Assembly (NCBI GenBank): GCA_029851415.1
Contig: CM056742.1
Location: 110,982,246-111,046,245 of the forward strand
Length of the DNA: 64,000 bases
Reading direction: 5' to 3'
Source of the DNA: Eretmocerus hayati
Lineage: Eukaryota > Arthropoda > Insecta > Hymenoptera > Aphelinidae
The first letter of the stretch is position 1. Every line of letters begins with the position of its first letter. The notes under the pieces were generated by a model. It searched no databases. It saw nothing but the letters and a program-made list of their open reading frames with translations, and had not been told where the DNA came from. A program made the translations under genes and the position numbers. Positions 34,162 to 45,877 of this stretch are shown here, in pieces.

Positions 34162-34286
34162 CTACGAACTGCCATGGATATGGTTGTCTATGTTTGAATA
34201 GAAAATTGAGAACTTTGTGCATCGATTCTTGCTCGTTATTTGTCTTATCCAGTTTCTTGAAGACGGAGAATCTTTCAACACCACGC
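34162..34286 (-). CDS. MULE-transposase gene, exon with catalytic Glu
   Basis: Acceptor TTCACCATTCAG, 125 bp, donor GTAG|GTGAGT. In phase with the upstream exon it reads RGVERFSVFKKLDKTNNEQE, then SMHKVLNFLFKHRQPYPWQF. TNN-x-x-E-S-x-H is the hallmark third catalytic motif of MULE transposases, preceded as usual by a short FSV-type segment. The exon ends in a lone G and is followed by a 21-kb intron. The next exon supplying AT is at 12848. The catalytic residue is preserved. Whether the gene is a live transposase or a host-adopted one cannot be told. Confidence 0.8.
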
Positions 34287-34915
34287 CTGAATGGTGAAAC
34301 CGTGAAACAAAAATACCTCAGCACTCATCTCAATACCAGATACATTCATGGTGGTATAAATCTATGTAATTAGATTCGCAGGATCGTAAGGAACTAAAGT
34401 GACACATGCATCACAAAAAATCTTTCACAGTAGGGATCAAGCCACCGAGTGTATCAGACTATCCTATTCTCCGTCGCGTAATGGAGGATGGATTGATGAA
34501 GAGCTGTATGTGCAGGATTGTATATTCAGTTATCGAATAAGGACAAGAGATAGTGATTCTCAGAGGATTGAATTCACAATTCTCATTCATAACCAACTAC
34601 TTGAATCTTTGTTTCACGAATATGTATAATGGAACAATAATAATTCTGCAAAAAACTACTCCACTTGGCTAAAAGTTCTCGAGTGTATTGATTATCAGAC
34701 AAACGAGCTGACGATTCTGCAAAAAAAGACACCTGTTCAATGTTGTAACCGCAGAATTTAGGAGAAATCGAGTCCTAGAAACGAAGTTTTTGGTAGAATG
34801 ATAGAAAGATAGTTGGTGATGCATGAAACTCAACATCCATACATGACTGTCAACTGTGACTGGTTGAATCAAGGATCTCATTATATTTGGATGATTCAAG
34901 CTCTCTCCTTTTTAC
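34287..34915. other. intron of MULE gene (629 bp)
   Basis: No repeat or RNA recognised. Confidence 0.5.
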
Positions 34916-35136
34916 CTTTTGAACCAATAATCTTCAAGATATTGGAATAATGGGTCGAAGTATTTCCCATGCTTTTGCTGTGCTAGCTCTTTGATCTCCT
35001 CGTAAGTTTTCTTAATCACATCAGAGGGGAGTAACGCAAGGGCCATCAGCATTCTGATGATCAAATGCCTTTCGGGATTATCCTGTAGATTCCGATGAGT
35101 AGCGCATCCATTCTTAATAGCATTTCGCAGAAGAGC
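34916..35136 (-). CDS. MULE-transposase gene, helical exon after the CxxH motif
   Basis: Acceptor CTGTATAG, 221 bp, donor AAAAG|GTAAAA. The peptide is ALLRNAIKNGCATHRNLQDN, then LIIRMLMALALLPSDVIKKT and a YEEIKELAQQ to DPLFQYLEDYWFKR end. This is the expected pattern of the segment between the zinc-binding pair and the catalytic Glu in MULE transposases (LMALxxLPxxxI, then YxxxxW). It begins in phase 0, after HFTQ of the exon at 36154-36354, and ends in phase 2, matching the start of 34162-34286. Confidence 0.8.
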
Positions 35137-36153
35137 CTATACAGGAATGAGATTTTTTTCATCATCATATGTCCTTTTACTATCATCCCACATTCAATGA
35201 CCCGAGAGAATTTTTTCTCCGTCATTTTACATTGATCTGTTGATTTCGAATCTTATTAGAATTTCTTGGAATACAGTTGTATCTGATTCATATTAACAAA
35301 TCGAAATGTCCACCAAAAACTTTAATTTCATCATTTTCGAATGGATTCTAATGCAATTTCGTATCAACCGGTGGATAGAGAAGATACCAAAACGAACAAG
35401 TCGTGGCAAGCTTGTGAAAGGGAGGTATTCGGGAATGAAGAAACTTCATAGCATTTTAACTTTAAACCTTCAATTGATATATGAATGACGAGGTACAGTT
35501 CCAAAATCTCTAGTTTCATCTTCGGACGATACTCTACAGAGTCTTGAAAGCTGAGATTGATCACTTGACCGATACAAGAGAAAGCCAGAGCACGAGAAAT
35601 CGCGCAAACGAACGGAAACATGCATTCACCCAGACAAAGAGCAGAAAAAATCAGCCCCTCATAGGTTTGTCCGAAAGAGGGCGATACCCTTATTTCACTG
35701 AAGTCATTTTCCCACATACTTCAACGAGAATCATACGATAAATATATGAGAAAATATTGTGATAGTTATCGTCTATATCAGGGAAAATTCTGGCAGTTAA
35801 TATATGGTTCATTACAGTATCATGGTGGTTATAAGATTCTATTTAAATCAACAAATACCGCGGCGAAAGGATCATTCTGCTTATTTCTTCTTGCAACATA
35901 TTTCATTAACGTGATATTGACTAACAGAAAGTCTAATCGAACCCTAAAGTAGAAAACTTGTTTGACAGTAGATGCAATGATTCAGTGTGCGCAGCGTACT
36001 CATACTCGGTATAGTTTTGGAAAGTATCTACTGCGTATACAGCAAGAGATGCTTAGTGAATATGTAGAACCGATGTCAAAATTGTTCCTCCATTAATGCA
36101 TAATATATGCACACACTCTAAAGTTGATGGTGGTGAATATATTTCTTCCTTAC
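35137..36153. other. intron of MULE gene (1017 bp)
   Basis: Short open frames on both strands at 35306-35952 have no domain, splice support or repeat relationship that I recognise. Confidence 0.4.
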
Positions 36154-36354
36154 TTGAGTGAAATGAAAGTAACAGCCAGTCAATTCCGCTTCCGGATATA
36201 TGTTCCCCCAAGCTATTTCTATGGCTTCCTCAAAATCAGCGATGACTTCTTTCGGATTCATTTTTGGCCATATTTCTTCTCTCAGAACTTTCAAACAAGC
36301 TTGGTATGCACGAGCAGTTTTGGAAGACATGAGGATCCACACACAGGGGAAGCA
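36154..36354 (-). CDS. MULE-transposase gene, exon with second catalytic Asp and CxxH
   Basis: Acceptor CCATTTTGTAG, 201 bp (67 codons, phase 0 at both ends), donor CTCAA|GTAAGG. It reads VWILMSSKTARAYQACLKVL, then MNPKEVIADFEEAIEIAWGN and ELTGCYFHFTQ. LMS-x-K-T-x-x-AY, the D in IADFE and C-x-x-H-F-x-Q are diagnostic of the MULE transposase domain. This is the most recognisable exon in the window. Confidence 0.88.
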
Positions 36355-37159
36355 CTACAAAATGGAATGAGTTAGGGAATCTAGAGATTACCAAGAATTC
36401 TCATTCCGTCTCATACCTCAGTTTTGAGTTTAAATCATTCGATCAAATATGCGCAAGCCTTGGAATAATTGGATTAAAATTCATACTGTGCGAACGATAC
36501 ACGCAAATGTTCTACAACTAGGGACTTTTATTGACTTTGATTCAATACTGATTACACAGGTATACATAAAAATACCATTTTCCAGAAACTGCACCTATGA
36601 ATTCTCGCGTGGAATCTTGCGCTGAACCCAAATATGACATCAGTTTCTCTTGAGCTTCACAAATTTCCGAGGAAATTGGGAAGACATTTTTTGAAGTCAC
36701 AGATTGGGTTCGGATTCTGAAAGAGGAGAAAATTTTACGTCCAGAAACGACTTTAGGGAATTGCCGGTGGTGATCTTGAGTCAGCTCCTAGAGTGACACG
36801 CGTGATCGAGAACTCAATGTGATACTCGTGGTACAGTTTGTCCAGGAACATAATTCGATACACGAGTGTAAAACTTATTCTTACACCCTTGTATCGAAAT
36901 GTACTATTTCTCGATCTCCTCGATAATTTGGAAGTGCTCGGGAAAAATTAACGCGAGTTTCAGATCCAGCGCACGATTCCACGTAAGTATATCGCATGAC
37001 CAAGTTAAGGTGGACACCCCTTGGCATTTTCTTTCTTTGTGAGGTGCAAATTGGATTGAAGTTGATTTCTGCATGGTTCGTCATTTTGCCTTAAATCGAG
37101 AAAATGGAAAATTCGATGTAAATGGGAAAATTTCGTTGGAAATATTTTAGGAAAATACT
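36355..37159. other. intron of MULE gene; nothing recognised
   Basis: First part (in plus coordinates) of a 3.1-kb intron. No feature seen. Confidence 0.35.
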
Positions 37160-37561
37160 TTAAGGCTAGGCCGTAGTCTGCCGCCATATTGAATGTAGCC
37201 CTGAATCCATTCGGAGGATAAGTCGAATTTTACTCGACCAAATGACTTGAAATTTTACATACATCTATAGAATGCATGTCTCAATCGCGCTACGAAGCCA
37301 AATATGTCAATTTCACTCAAAAAAGTATCCAAACGAGATGTACACAAACGTCGTCTGCTAGAGAGCGGCAACCTAAGACATCTCGAGTAAACCTCATCTG
37401 GACACTTTTTTTCAGTGAAATTGACATATTTGGCTTCGTAGCGCGATTTAGACATGCAATCTATACATGCATGTGAAATCCCAAATCATTTGGTCAAGTA
37501 AAATTCGACTTATCCTCCGAACCGATTTACGTATATTCAGCGGACTACGGCCTCACCTTAA
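37160..37561. mobile_element. foldback MITE, ~165-bp arms, TTAAGG...CCTTAA ends
   Basis: The left arm starts TTAAGGCTAGGCCGTAGTCT and the right arm ends GGACTACGGCCTCACCTTAA. Inside, GCGCTACGAAGCCAAATATG is mirrored by its exact reverse complement near 37431-37450. The loop is about 70 bp. The mirrored open frames on both strands (37255-37476) result from the symmetry. Confidence 0.75.
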
Positions 37562-37959
37562 CGATACGGCATCGTGTAGCTCATTCGATTTGAAGTTTGA
37601 AATGACTTTTCCGAAATTTTTTTTGGCTATTCAGTTTTCCAGGAAAACTTATGAAAAATTGCTCATTTTGAATTTGATACCACAACTGCCGTAGACGTTA
37701 GTCGCACCACATGTCAGGTAATGTTATTGTTTCATTGTAATACCACGTCGCCTTATTATTGTTTTGGTGTTCAAGGTATGATCACGAATGTTGTTTTGTA
37801 TGTTATCCACGGCATTCACAATAGAAACTCGTGATCGAGTGAGAATGCCGATCGGCTTTATACCGTCACGAGATATCAAATACATCGAGCATGTACTCTT
37901 GTACCTTCCAGTTTAAGAGTCCAGTGAGGCGTAGGAAACTGTAGAAGTCATGTGATCAA
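37562..37959. other. intron; nothing recognised
   Basis: No feature visible. Confidence 0.3.
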
Positions 37960-38960
37960 AATTCTCTAATGTAAAACAAAATCTGAACAATCCTGCAACC
38001 GAACCTTTCAGGAAATAGTGATACCTAGCAGATTTAGGTGGTGTTCCTTAATTGTACACATTCTATCACCCAAATTCTAACTACAACCTTCAATAGAAGT
38101 TTTCAGTATCATAGGTGGTGAACAGATGATAGGCACGAATTAGGGCGGTACCTCGTAGCTGTACGAATTTCAAAGAATTTGAAGAATCGTGGCTTCGACT
38201 GCTTCCCCACGAGATCAGAATTCTATAAAGTGGATGGTGCTGTCGCGAATTACAAACGTGAACCCACTAGAAAATAATGTAGCCTAGCAGATTTGATTAC
38301 TGCTTCTGAGTTCTGAACATTTTTCTCAACCAAAATCTGAACACAAAGTTTGGAGTTTCCCATCATAAGTAAACAAATAATAGGCACGAAGTAGAACAGT
38401 ATCCTATAATCGAGACTTGCATAAATACACGAAAAATTGTGGCTCCTACTGTACAATTATGAGATCACAATTCAAGAAAGTGGTTGAGTTTTTTGGAAAA
38501 TTATAAAGACGAATCTCTCAAAAATGGATGTTATCGAGCAAATTCTAGTTTTGATCTTGAAGTTTGAAAGTTTTCCCAGCTAAAATTTGACTACAAAGTT
38601 TGAGAAAGTTTGCATTACAGGTAGATTATGAACACGATTGGAACTGGTATCCAGTAGCTGGGGAATAGAAAAATGTTCGAAGAAATTGTTCCGACTGCCC
38701 CAAATATGATGTCAAATTTCTCAGAAGTGAGTCAATTTTCTTCAAAATTCCAAACTCGAATATGATTCAAATCACGATTCTCAGTAGCTCCACGTGTAGA
38801 GTTACCTTTCAACCTTTTCGCCCCTTGAGTATCATTATCTCGTAGCTGGGCAGTCGAAGTCATAATTTTCGAATAATTTTCTACACCCCAGGTACGCGTT
38901 ACTCTTGCAACTCGAGCTTACTATTTATTTCGATGCAAACTCTTCTCAGATTTTTGAGTC
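37960..38960 (+). repeat. degenerate ~255-bp tandem repeat, about 4 units
   Basis: Successive units share a CCTAGCAGATTT or TCGAGCAAATT landmark (38023, 38283, 38535), then CCMAAATYTGA, GATAGGCACGAA or equivalent, and CCTCGTAGCTG or CAGTAGCTGG. The spacing is 260 and 252 bp. The last unit is badly eroded. It lies in an intron of the MULE gene. Confidence 0.65.
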
Positions 38961-39480
38961 AGATTTTAGCTGACAGAATTTCTATAATCAAATCATGGAA
39001 CTCGAATCTGTTTTGTATTATTATTCCCTTGTAGGTTCAAATTGGAAATTCACACGATACCCACCCAACTTGGTCATACGATATAGGTGTGGTCTCTAGA
39101 GGAGGGTGCAACCTCGTGGGCCTGTGTTTCTATTCTCTCACTGATCCATCCAGGCATCACCTGAACTTTGGATGGGTGTTGGGAGTATGCGCGAAATACT
39201 GAAGGATTTTGAACTGATCCTTATTCCCCGAGCAAGAAAATTTAAGCATACAAGAGCTATCATGATGAGGATTTGAGAATGAAACCTAAGAACTTGCTGG
39301 GCAAAGGCTAATCATTGAGAATGTTGTACTCTGGTCATGGCATCTAAAAATCAAATTTCTGTGTCGTATATTGTCATAAGGGTCAGAAAATAAGGTGATG
39401 ACATCGAGGAACTTTCAGGGTTCGACAAGGAATTGATCAACGTACACAGCGATAACTTGTGTGAGGATAGTGCTACTCAC
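38961..39480. other. intron; nothing recognised
   Basis: No feature except the donor of the exon at 39481-39862. Confidence 0.3.
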
Positions 39481-39862
39481 TTTGTCGTAATTCCGTGCCA
39501 TGATTGTAAACAACTGAGTCACGCCATGGACTTTGGGTCGAGCCAGAAAGGTGGCATCATCTTGCAAAACTTTACATTTCTCATGTTCTTCCAGAGTTTT
39601 CTCATCGTACAGGGCTGAGTGTTTAAAAACTTTCTCTCCTTTCTTTGTTTGAACTGTTCCTGTGATGACCTTATAAGATAATTTCCTCTGATTTGGAGGG
39701 TCAGACTCGAGCAGCTTTTGACCCTCAGGAGTTTCGAAGAATTTGACGTAATCGTCGATGGTTCTCACTTTCCCCGTGCCTCTAGTCCGAACTTTTGAGC
39801 GCCATCGTTGCATTTGCCTCTCGACTTTCTCGAGGGGGAACTTTATGGCAACATCCGTGTGA
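39481..39862 (-). CDS. MULE-transposase gene, exon with first catalytic Asp
   Basis: Acceptor TTTCACTTGTCAG, 382 bp, donor CAAA|GTGAGT. The 127 codons read a Lys/Glu-rich N-terminal part (VAIKFPLEKVERQMQRWRSK, FFETPEGQKLLESDPPNQRK), then CKVLQDDATFLARPKVHGVT and QLFTIMARNYDK. DDATF corresponds to the DGTF motif with the first catalytic Asp, and QLFTI is also characteristic. The exon starts with one base of a codon (phase 2), so at least one more exon lies upstream on the minus strand; I could not find it with confidence. Confidence 0.82.
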
Positions 39863-40064
39863 CTGACAAGTGAAATTTGAGGAATAAGACATTAACTCAT
39901 CAGTACCTCGAAGAAATGGCGGTGATCAACAAACTCAGAAACCATTATTTTTTAGATATTATTTTCAAGGAACATCTGGATGGAAGCTCTCTCCTAGCAA
40001 ATTAAACAACTTGAATTTCGGTGAAATTGTGTCTGAGTGTAGGAAAATCGTGAGTTCTAATTAA
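39863..40064. other. intron; nothing recognised
   Basis: No feature visible. Confidence 0.3.
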
Positions 40065-40462
40065 CACGTTCACTGCGACGGTGACAACCGACATTCCCGT
40101 AGCAGATAGCGAGAGAGTGCGAATGCGTGATTCTGCACCTATAAAAGTCAAACCTCTTGGAATGTTATCAGTTTGACATCTATTCACAAGGTCCTCGCGA
40201 ATTATTCGAAAAGACTCGATGAATTCACAATTCATCGGCCATTTCTGTAACATTTATCGGAGTTCTCGCAAAAACTGACTTTCCATCGAGAAACTTGTAC
40301 AAATCAAAACAGATCGTGAAATTGGCAAACATATGTACTTGGCGTCATATATGATGAGCTGAGACCGCAACATGAGCCAGCGGATGTGTCTACGTTAATT
40401 GGTGCACACTAGAACCCGAACCAAAACGAGTCCCGCCCGTGGGACCCGTCGTAGTGAACGTG
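40065..40462. mobile_element. TTAA-type (piggyBac-like) MITE, 398 bp
   Basis: The left terminus CACGTTCACTGCGACG and right terminus CGTCGTAGTGAACGTG are 16-bp inverted repeats with one mismatch. They are flanked by TTAA (40061-40064) and TTGA (40463-40466), the target-site form of piggyBac-class elements. The interior has no transposase. Confidence 0.7.
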
Positions 40463-41533
40463 TTGAGCAGCCCATAGTCTTCTAGTAAACTCATTGCAAA
40501 CAATTTTTGCGGTAGTTATCGATGTTACAATTTTATGCGTGAGAGAAGGGAAAGATTTCATCCTTGAATGATTGTGCTGGGGGGTTTCGTTTTTGGGTTC
40601 AGGTAGAATTTTATGAGAGATATAAAGATCTGGCACCGATGTCGGGTTGCTTGCACACGAGGTAAAATGACTGCGTACCGGGGTACATCTAGCATCAGTA
40701 GCATAGAGTTTTGCGACATTGACGCATCTTTCTCGAAGTCTGGCACAGAACACTTATTCTGATCTTCTAACCATCGATGGATATTTGATGCCCGTGGGAA
40801 GCTCTAAACTCCAACGACGCCCAATGCATCCGATGCCAGATCTGCTCCCTTCGCCAGCCATCTTGGAAGAAAAAACGCCTGTGCGCAGGCAACCCAGAGA
40901 GCGTGTCAGATCCTCATAGTCTGATATACGTCGGAGAGAATTTCTCTGTAGTACTTCGAAAATTTTGGTTGCAAGAATAGGATTGGTCATATTCCTGGAT
41001 GCCATGTATGATATCATTATCAAATCCGATTGATTTGCTTGTCTACGAAAAAACTCCTTTTTCGAACGATTTAATATTTTCTTCGAAATTCAACCACTTC
41101 ACGTAGTCTATAATACTTTCAAGCTCTGAGCAGTTACCGGAAGTTCAAAAATAATCAACGACGACAGACGCGTTTCTCGTAAAGATCTAAGGAATATCAA
41201 AACCATTATCTCTAGACAAAGCAGTCTGTAAGCTTAAAAATGAAATTCAATGTGGTCACTATCGCGTTTCCTCCTGTGACAGGTTGTTTCCTTCAACGAA
41301 CAAAGAAATACCCAAGTTTCAGTGCAGAGATAAGGGATATAATTTACTTTTTTGCTACTTCATAGTAAATCGACCTGATGTCACTTCTTTGAGTCTGTAC
41401 AGCTTCCCGAAGTTCGGCATAGAATTCATCTTTCTTCTTGCCATCAAGTGAAGGTGGGTGGTTATGTAACCCCGTCACAATCCTCTTACCGTTCACGTAT
41501 ATTTTCAGTCTACCCCGGCAGCCTTTCGACTTC
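40463..41533. other. no certain gene; one candidate exon
   Basis: A minus-strand open frame (40754-41023) reads MASRNMTNPILATKIFEVLQ, then SLRRISDYEDLTRSLGCLRT, and ends at a possible donor ATG|GTTAGA. It is coding-like, but no acceptor with a matching phase links it to neighbouring exons. Confidence 0.35.
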
Positions 41534-42024
41534 TTATTCGATTATACGTTCTACGTAGGAAAAGTGAAGAGATGCACAGGTCATAGGATGTATCCGAACC
41601 TCGCTTTGCATCACCGAAGCTTTATCTCCGATGTTTCCAAACTTCATTTGCATAATGTCACGAATTTTCTCAACCTGCTGCTGTGCAAGTTCGCTTTGTC
41701 GCTGTTCTTGAGCTTTCTCAGATACTGGTTGAGAATCTTCTCTCTGCTCTTGAAGTGATGGCTGTGGTTGTGCTGCTGGAGGCAAAACTGAAGGGACTTT
41801 TGAGTTAAGCAAATCGATGATCTTATTGACTTTGTCAGTCAGTCTCTTTCTCCTCTTTCTTGCGCTATCAATCCCTCTCACATTGATTTTATCGAGCTCC
41901 GATAAAACTTCGTTAAGCGCTTCTTTTGGGAACACATACTCTAACTCGTTTCTTGACTTTGCCTTGCATGATGTGACAAGCTGCTCGAGTGAACTCACAT
42001 ACTTGAGAATATGATCCATTTGCT
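41534..42024 (-). CDS. Gln-rich coiled-coil exon or short protein, minus strand
   Basis: Acceptor CGCCAAATTTTTAG, then CAA and an ATG at 42019, opening a 161-codon frame. It begins MDHILKYVSSLEQLVTSCKA and continues with LNEVLSELDKINVRGI, a basic ARKRRKRLTDKVNK stretch, a Pro/Gln linker (VLPPAAQPQPSLQEQ) and a Gln-rich heptad-like helix (RQSELAQQQVEKIRDIMQMK). It looks like true coding sequence. It lies on the same strand upstream of the MULE exons and could be an N-terminal exon of that gene. However, none of its possible donors gives the phase-2 end required by the exon at 39862, so it may be a separate gene. The 3' boundary is uncertain. Confidence 0.5.
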
Positions 42025-43159
42025 CTAAAAATTTGGCGGAAGAGTTGTATCATGATTATGGTTAGACCATCGTAATGAAAAACCATGTGGACATAGCTCG
42101 TGAGACTAATGAAATTCAAGAATTTTCAACTCAGTGATATTTTGCTAATCCATATAATTGGTTGCTACTGATCAAAATTCGAGAAGTTTGGACGAAAAGT
42201 TCTTGGATTAATGCGAAACTCTATCCCAAGAAGGACATGTGTGGATGGTATATTTCCCACCTGTGCATTCGGATTTTCGATCTTTTACTTGGAGAAATGG
42301 AGTAGAACTAGGTAGTCTCGAAGGCTGTGCTTCATTCAAAGCCCGACTTTTGGCTGCTCCGAAGCTGGCAATAGTAAGGTATCGTCTGGGCTGACATGTT
42401 CTGGAGGTCTCCGTGACTGAAATTTATAATAGTGATCGCTAGTACTATGTGGTGCTCATATTCGATTCACAAGAATCACGGAGATTATTAATAAGCCATA
42501 TCAAAATGCGCATTGAAAGCTTAGAGTGGAAGATTAGTTGCTTGTTGTGTTGTAACTATTTTATATTTGCACTCCATTCAAAAACTTGGAGGGAAAATTG
42601 TTGATTTCCAACTACCGAAACGCATCGGGGTCTAGCACCCTGGAGACATGAGGAATACACACCGTCGAGGTTTGAAACTCTCATGTTCGGGTCCCTATTA
42701 GCCTCGCTACCAGCTGCGGATCAGCTTATAACGGACAATCTCCGGTGAATTTAATTAAAATCCGAATAAGCTGATCTGAATAATCGTCAGGTTCAAGCGC
42801 ATTCAAGTCGAGTACAAAGTAATACAGCTAGATTTCATTGAACTACGAGGATTTCTCGATTGATTTACAGTTATACTGGCGTATTTCCATCTAACATATC
42901 AATCATGATGACGTATTTTAACCTAACATACAGATTTGACTCAGCGATAGAAAAAGCAGAAAATCTTGCTGGCGAGTATCCGTATTTCCTGGAATGTAGT
43001 CTCAATCCGAGCACTCTCGATTGACTACATATGAAATTCACTATGTGCGTAGAATAGGAAAAATCCAGAACAATTATATAGTTCTCAGAAAGTTTTGAAC
43101 CATTTTCCGTATGAAAAATGGCAAGAGTCAGAATTTAACACAACATTTCCTTAGATAAT
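42025..43159. other. no gene recognised
   Basis: Single-copy-looking DNA; no convincing frame, RNA or repeat. Confidence 0.3.
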
Positions 43160-43305
43160 GGAGTGGACCAAGAACGGATTTTTCCGAGGATCGATACGTG
43201 CTAGCGTGGAAATTTTGTGTTTGTATATTATGTAAATATGGATGAATTTTCACGGCACTGAGAAATTAGACTTTAGGTCTCAAACAGAGCTATCAATCTC
43301 TCATC
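43160..43305 (+). repeat. dispersed repeat, partner of 17720-17870
   Basis: Same orientation and motif order as the copy at 17720-17870. Confidence 0.5.
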
Positions 43306-44149
43306 AAAATTATTACAAGTTTCAAATAAATAAAAAACGAATTTGGCCATAATATTAATCCTAGTCTAGGCATGTGCAATCTGTCTGATTATCATTTAAG
43401 TCAGCTATTCGGAATGTCCGATAAGATTAAAAGTGAAGGCCTCGTTTCTGTCTCTCACAATTCAGTATTTCCTCATATGAGTGATTTTCTAGAATAGCTG
43501 TATCTCGTGAAACTATTTTCTCGACTTGCAATTGAGGGGGTGTGTGGAAGAAGAGCGTAACTAAAAAAGGATCATTTTGATGAAAAAAAAAAAACTGACT
43601 TAAAACCGCCAGAGGAGTATTTGGACCAGTTGATCTGACTTATTTGGAAGGGGATGGCATTCTCAAAATAGCCCAACCTGCACCGGGGAATAAAATTTGA
43701 TTTTGAGCTTTTTTAGCAATTTAAAAAAATGCAGCTACGCCCTTTCTCCAAATACAAGGCCAAATTTTGGCGCACCTTTCTCACAAAAAGTGGAATCAAA
43801 TCTCGAAATCGAGTCCAATCACGCTGAAAGTCCGCAAGCATGCTAGTGGGCACCTACTGAAAGATGTTTCATAGTGGTGGAGTTGTTCGATCCATACTCA
43901 GCTACTCTGTACTCGCGGAAAGCTCAATATGGATGTCCAAAAATATGGAAGATCTAAAGTCACCATATCAATGTTTAAGAACTCATTTTGAACGTAGAAG
44001 AAAATGGTCTGATAGTTTCAATCCATAAATACGCTGCTGAAAGAGATTAGCAGAGAGCTTTCTCTTAGTGAGATCTGGGATAACTTAGAAAGAATGTAAT
44101 TTTTCGAGTGACAACTTTTCATTCACTGTTCTTTACATGTTTTGAAGCG
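43306..44149. other. no gene recognised
   Basis: AT-rich; nothing identified. Confidence 0.3.
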
Positions 44150-45660
44150 ACTTCGACTTTGAGTGGATGAAATTCGTTTTCAATCAATTGATGTAAAGTG
44201 ATGGGGAAGTATATCTAGTGAATTAAAAGGTGCATATATTAATTAAGCGAGGAGATATGAGAATAAAAGGAGATTTAGATGGAATTTCGTCGACTTATTT
44301 TTACAAGATTGACTCGTAGGGGGATTCCGGATGATCTAGAGCAGGGTTTTTTTGGCAAGATGTATCATTTGGTTGATCCGGAATTTCAATGAAGTTGGTG
44401 TAAAAATGATCAAAATGGAATTTTTTGTAGAATTGATGATTTTTAGAGGATAAAATGAATTTCAATCACATTCCAATCAATTTAGAAAATCTCGGTATCA
44501 ACCAACTTATTCAAGATGCTGAAAAAGTATCTCTATAGTTCATTAAAAAGTGTATAGATTAGTTGTAGAAGAAGATATGAGACCTCTTTGGGAAAATATT
44601 TACGCTTTGGTACACGAAATTTCGATCAAATTGGCTTGAAGATGATTAAAATGACGATTTTGGTGGGAATTTCCAGTTTTTGTGGAAAGAAACTTCAATT
44701 TAATAACGATTTAATAGTTAAACTGAGATTTGGTATGAACCAATTAGTGAGGAATGTTTAAAAAGTATTCTTTCAGGTAGATGAAAGTTTGGTAAATTAT
44801 TCGTAAAGGGAGATAAGGGAGAGAAATGGATAAACGGAACAAATGTTTCATCACTTTTTGAGTTATTTTTCCAAGGAAGATTGTTAGCGGAGATTAGGGA
44901 ATCTCAACTATATTTTTCCCAACAATATGTATCGTTTGGTTGGGAAGAAATTTTGATGAAATTGGTTTCAGGATAGAATCACGATTTCGGTGGAAATTTC
45001 AGTTTTTGTGGAAAGAAACTTCATTCTGATCGTGATTTATAAGTTAAACTGAAATTCCGTATTAACCAACTCATGAATATTGTTCGAAGAATGTGCATTT
45101 AGGTCGAAAAAGTTTGGTGAATCACTTGTAAAGGAAGATAAAGGAGAAAATTGAATATTGGAAAAGAAGGTTTTATTATTTTTTGAGCTATTTTTTTAAG
45201 AAGCTTGTTGGTGGAGATTGGGGAATCTAAACTATATTTCTTCCACCAATATGTATCGTTTGGTTGAGACAGAATTTCGATAAAATTGTTTTGAGCGCTA
45301 CTAAAATGAAGATTTTGGTGAAAATTCCAATTTTTTCCAAAATATCGAGGTTTAGAGGGATTAAATGGAATTTCGGCAATAACCAATCGATAGATCACGC
45401 AGAAAAAATGATAGTTTAGGTTATTGAAATCGAGATAAATGATAAAGGAAAGTAGGAGGAATAATGAATATTAAAGAAAATTTTCGATTATTTTTTGATT
45501 TATTCTTTAGAGGAAGCTTTTTAGAGGGATTCGGGCTTTCTAGTCTGAGGTTTTTTGGATGATATATATTGTTTGTTTGAGACGAAATTTGGATGCAGTG
45601 GGTTTAAAAAGGGTCAAAATGATATCTTTGGTGAGAATTTTGATTTTTTCGGGTTTCATG
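44150..45660 (+). repeat. degenerate ~320-bp tandem repeat, about 5 units
   Basis: The landmark TGTATCGTTTGGTTG (variants at 44361, 44609, 44930, 45252 and 45565) recurs with 314-322 bp spacing after a shorter first interval. Units also share AATTTCGAT-AAATTGG, GATTTTGGTGRGAATT and TTTTTGAGYTATTTTT. No coding capacity is seen. Confidence 0.75.
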
Positions 45661-45877
45661 GGTAGCTACAACACCCCTCAGAGGGCTCAAAAAGCGAAAG
45701 GACAAAAAAGGCGTGACTGGCATGCGCCCTTTTTCCACGCAGCCCCTTAATCGATACAGCTCATCTTTTGTCTCGGGGCACTACGAACATTATGATACAA
45801 TGAGTTGGACTCATGAAAATTCAAAAGAAAATGTGAATGATTAAATATCTTTTGGCGTTTTTGGTTGCTCCAAGAAC
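45661..45877. other. 3' flank of the tandem-exon gene
   Basis: No canonical AATAAA is seen on the minus strand in this short stretch. Confidence 0.3.

Noticed and set aside
37255..37476. Paired 66-codon open frames on both strands
   Set aside because: They are mirror images produced by the foldback element at 37160-37561.
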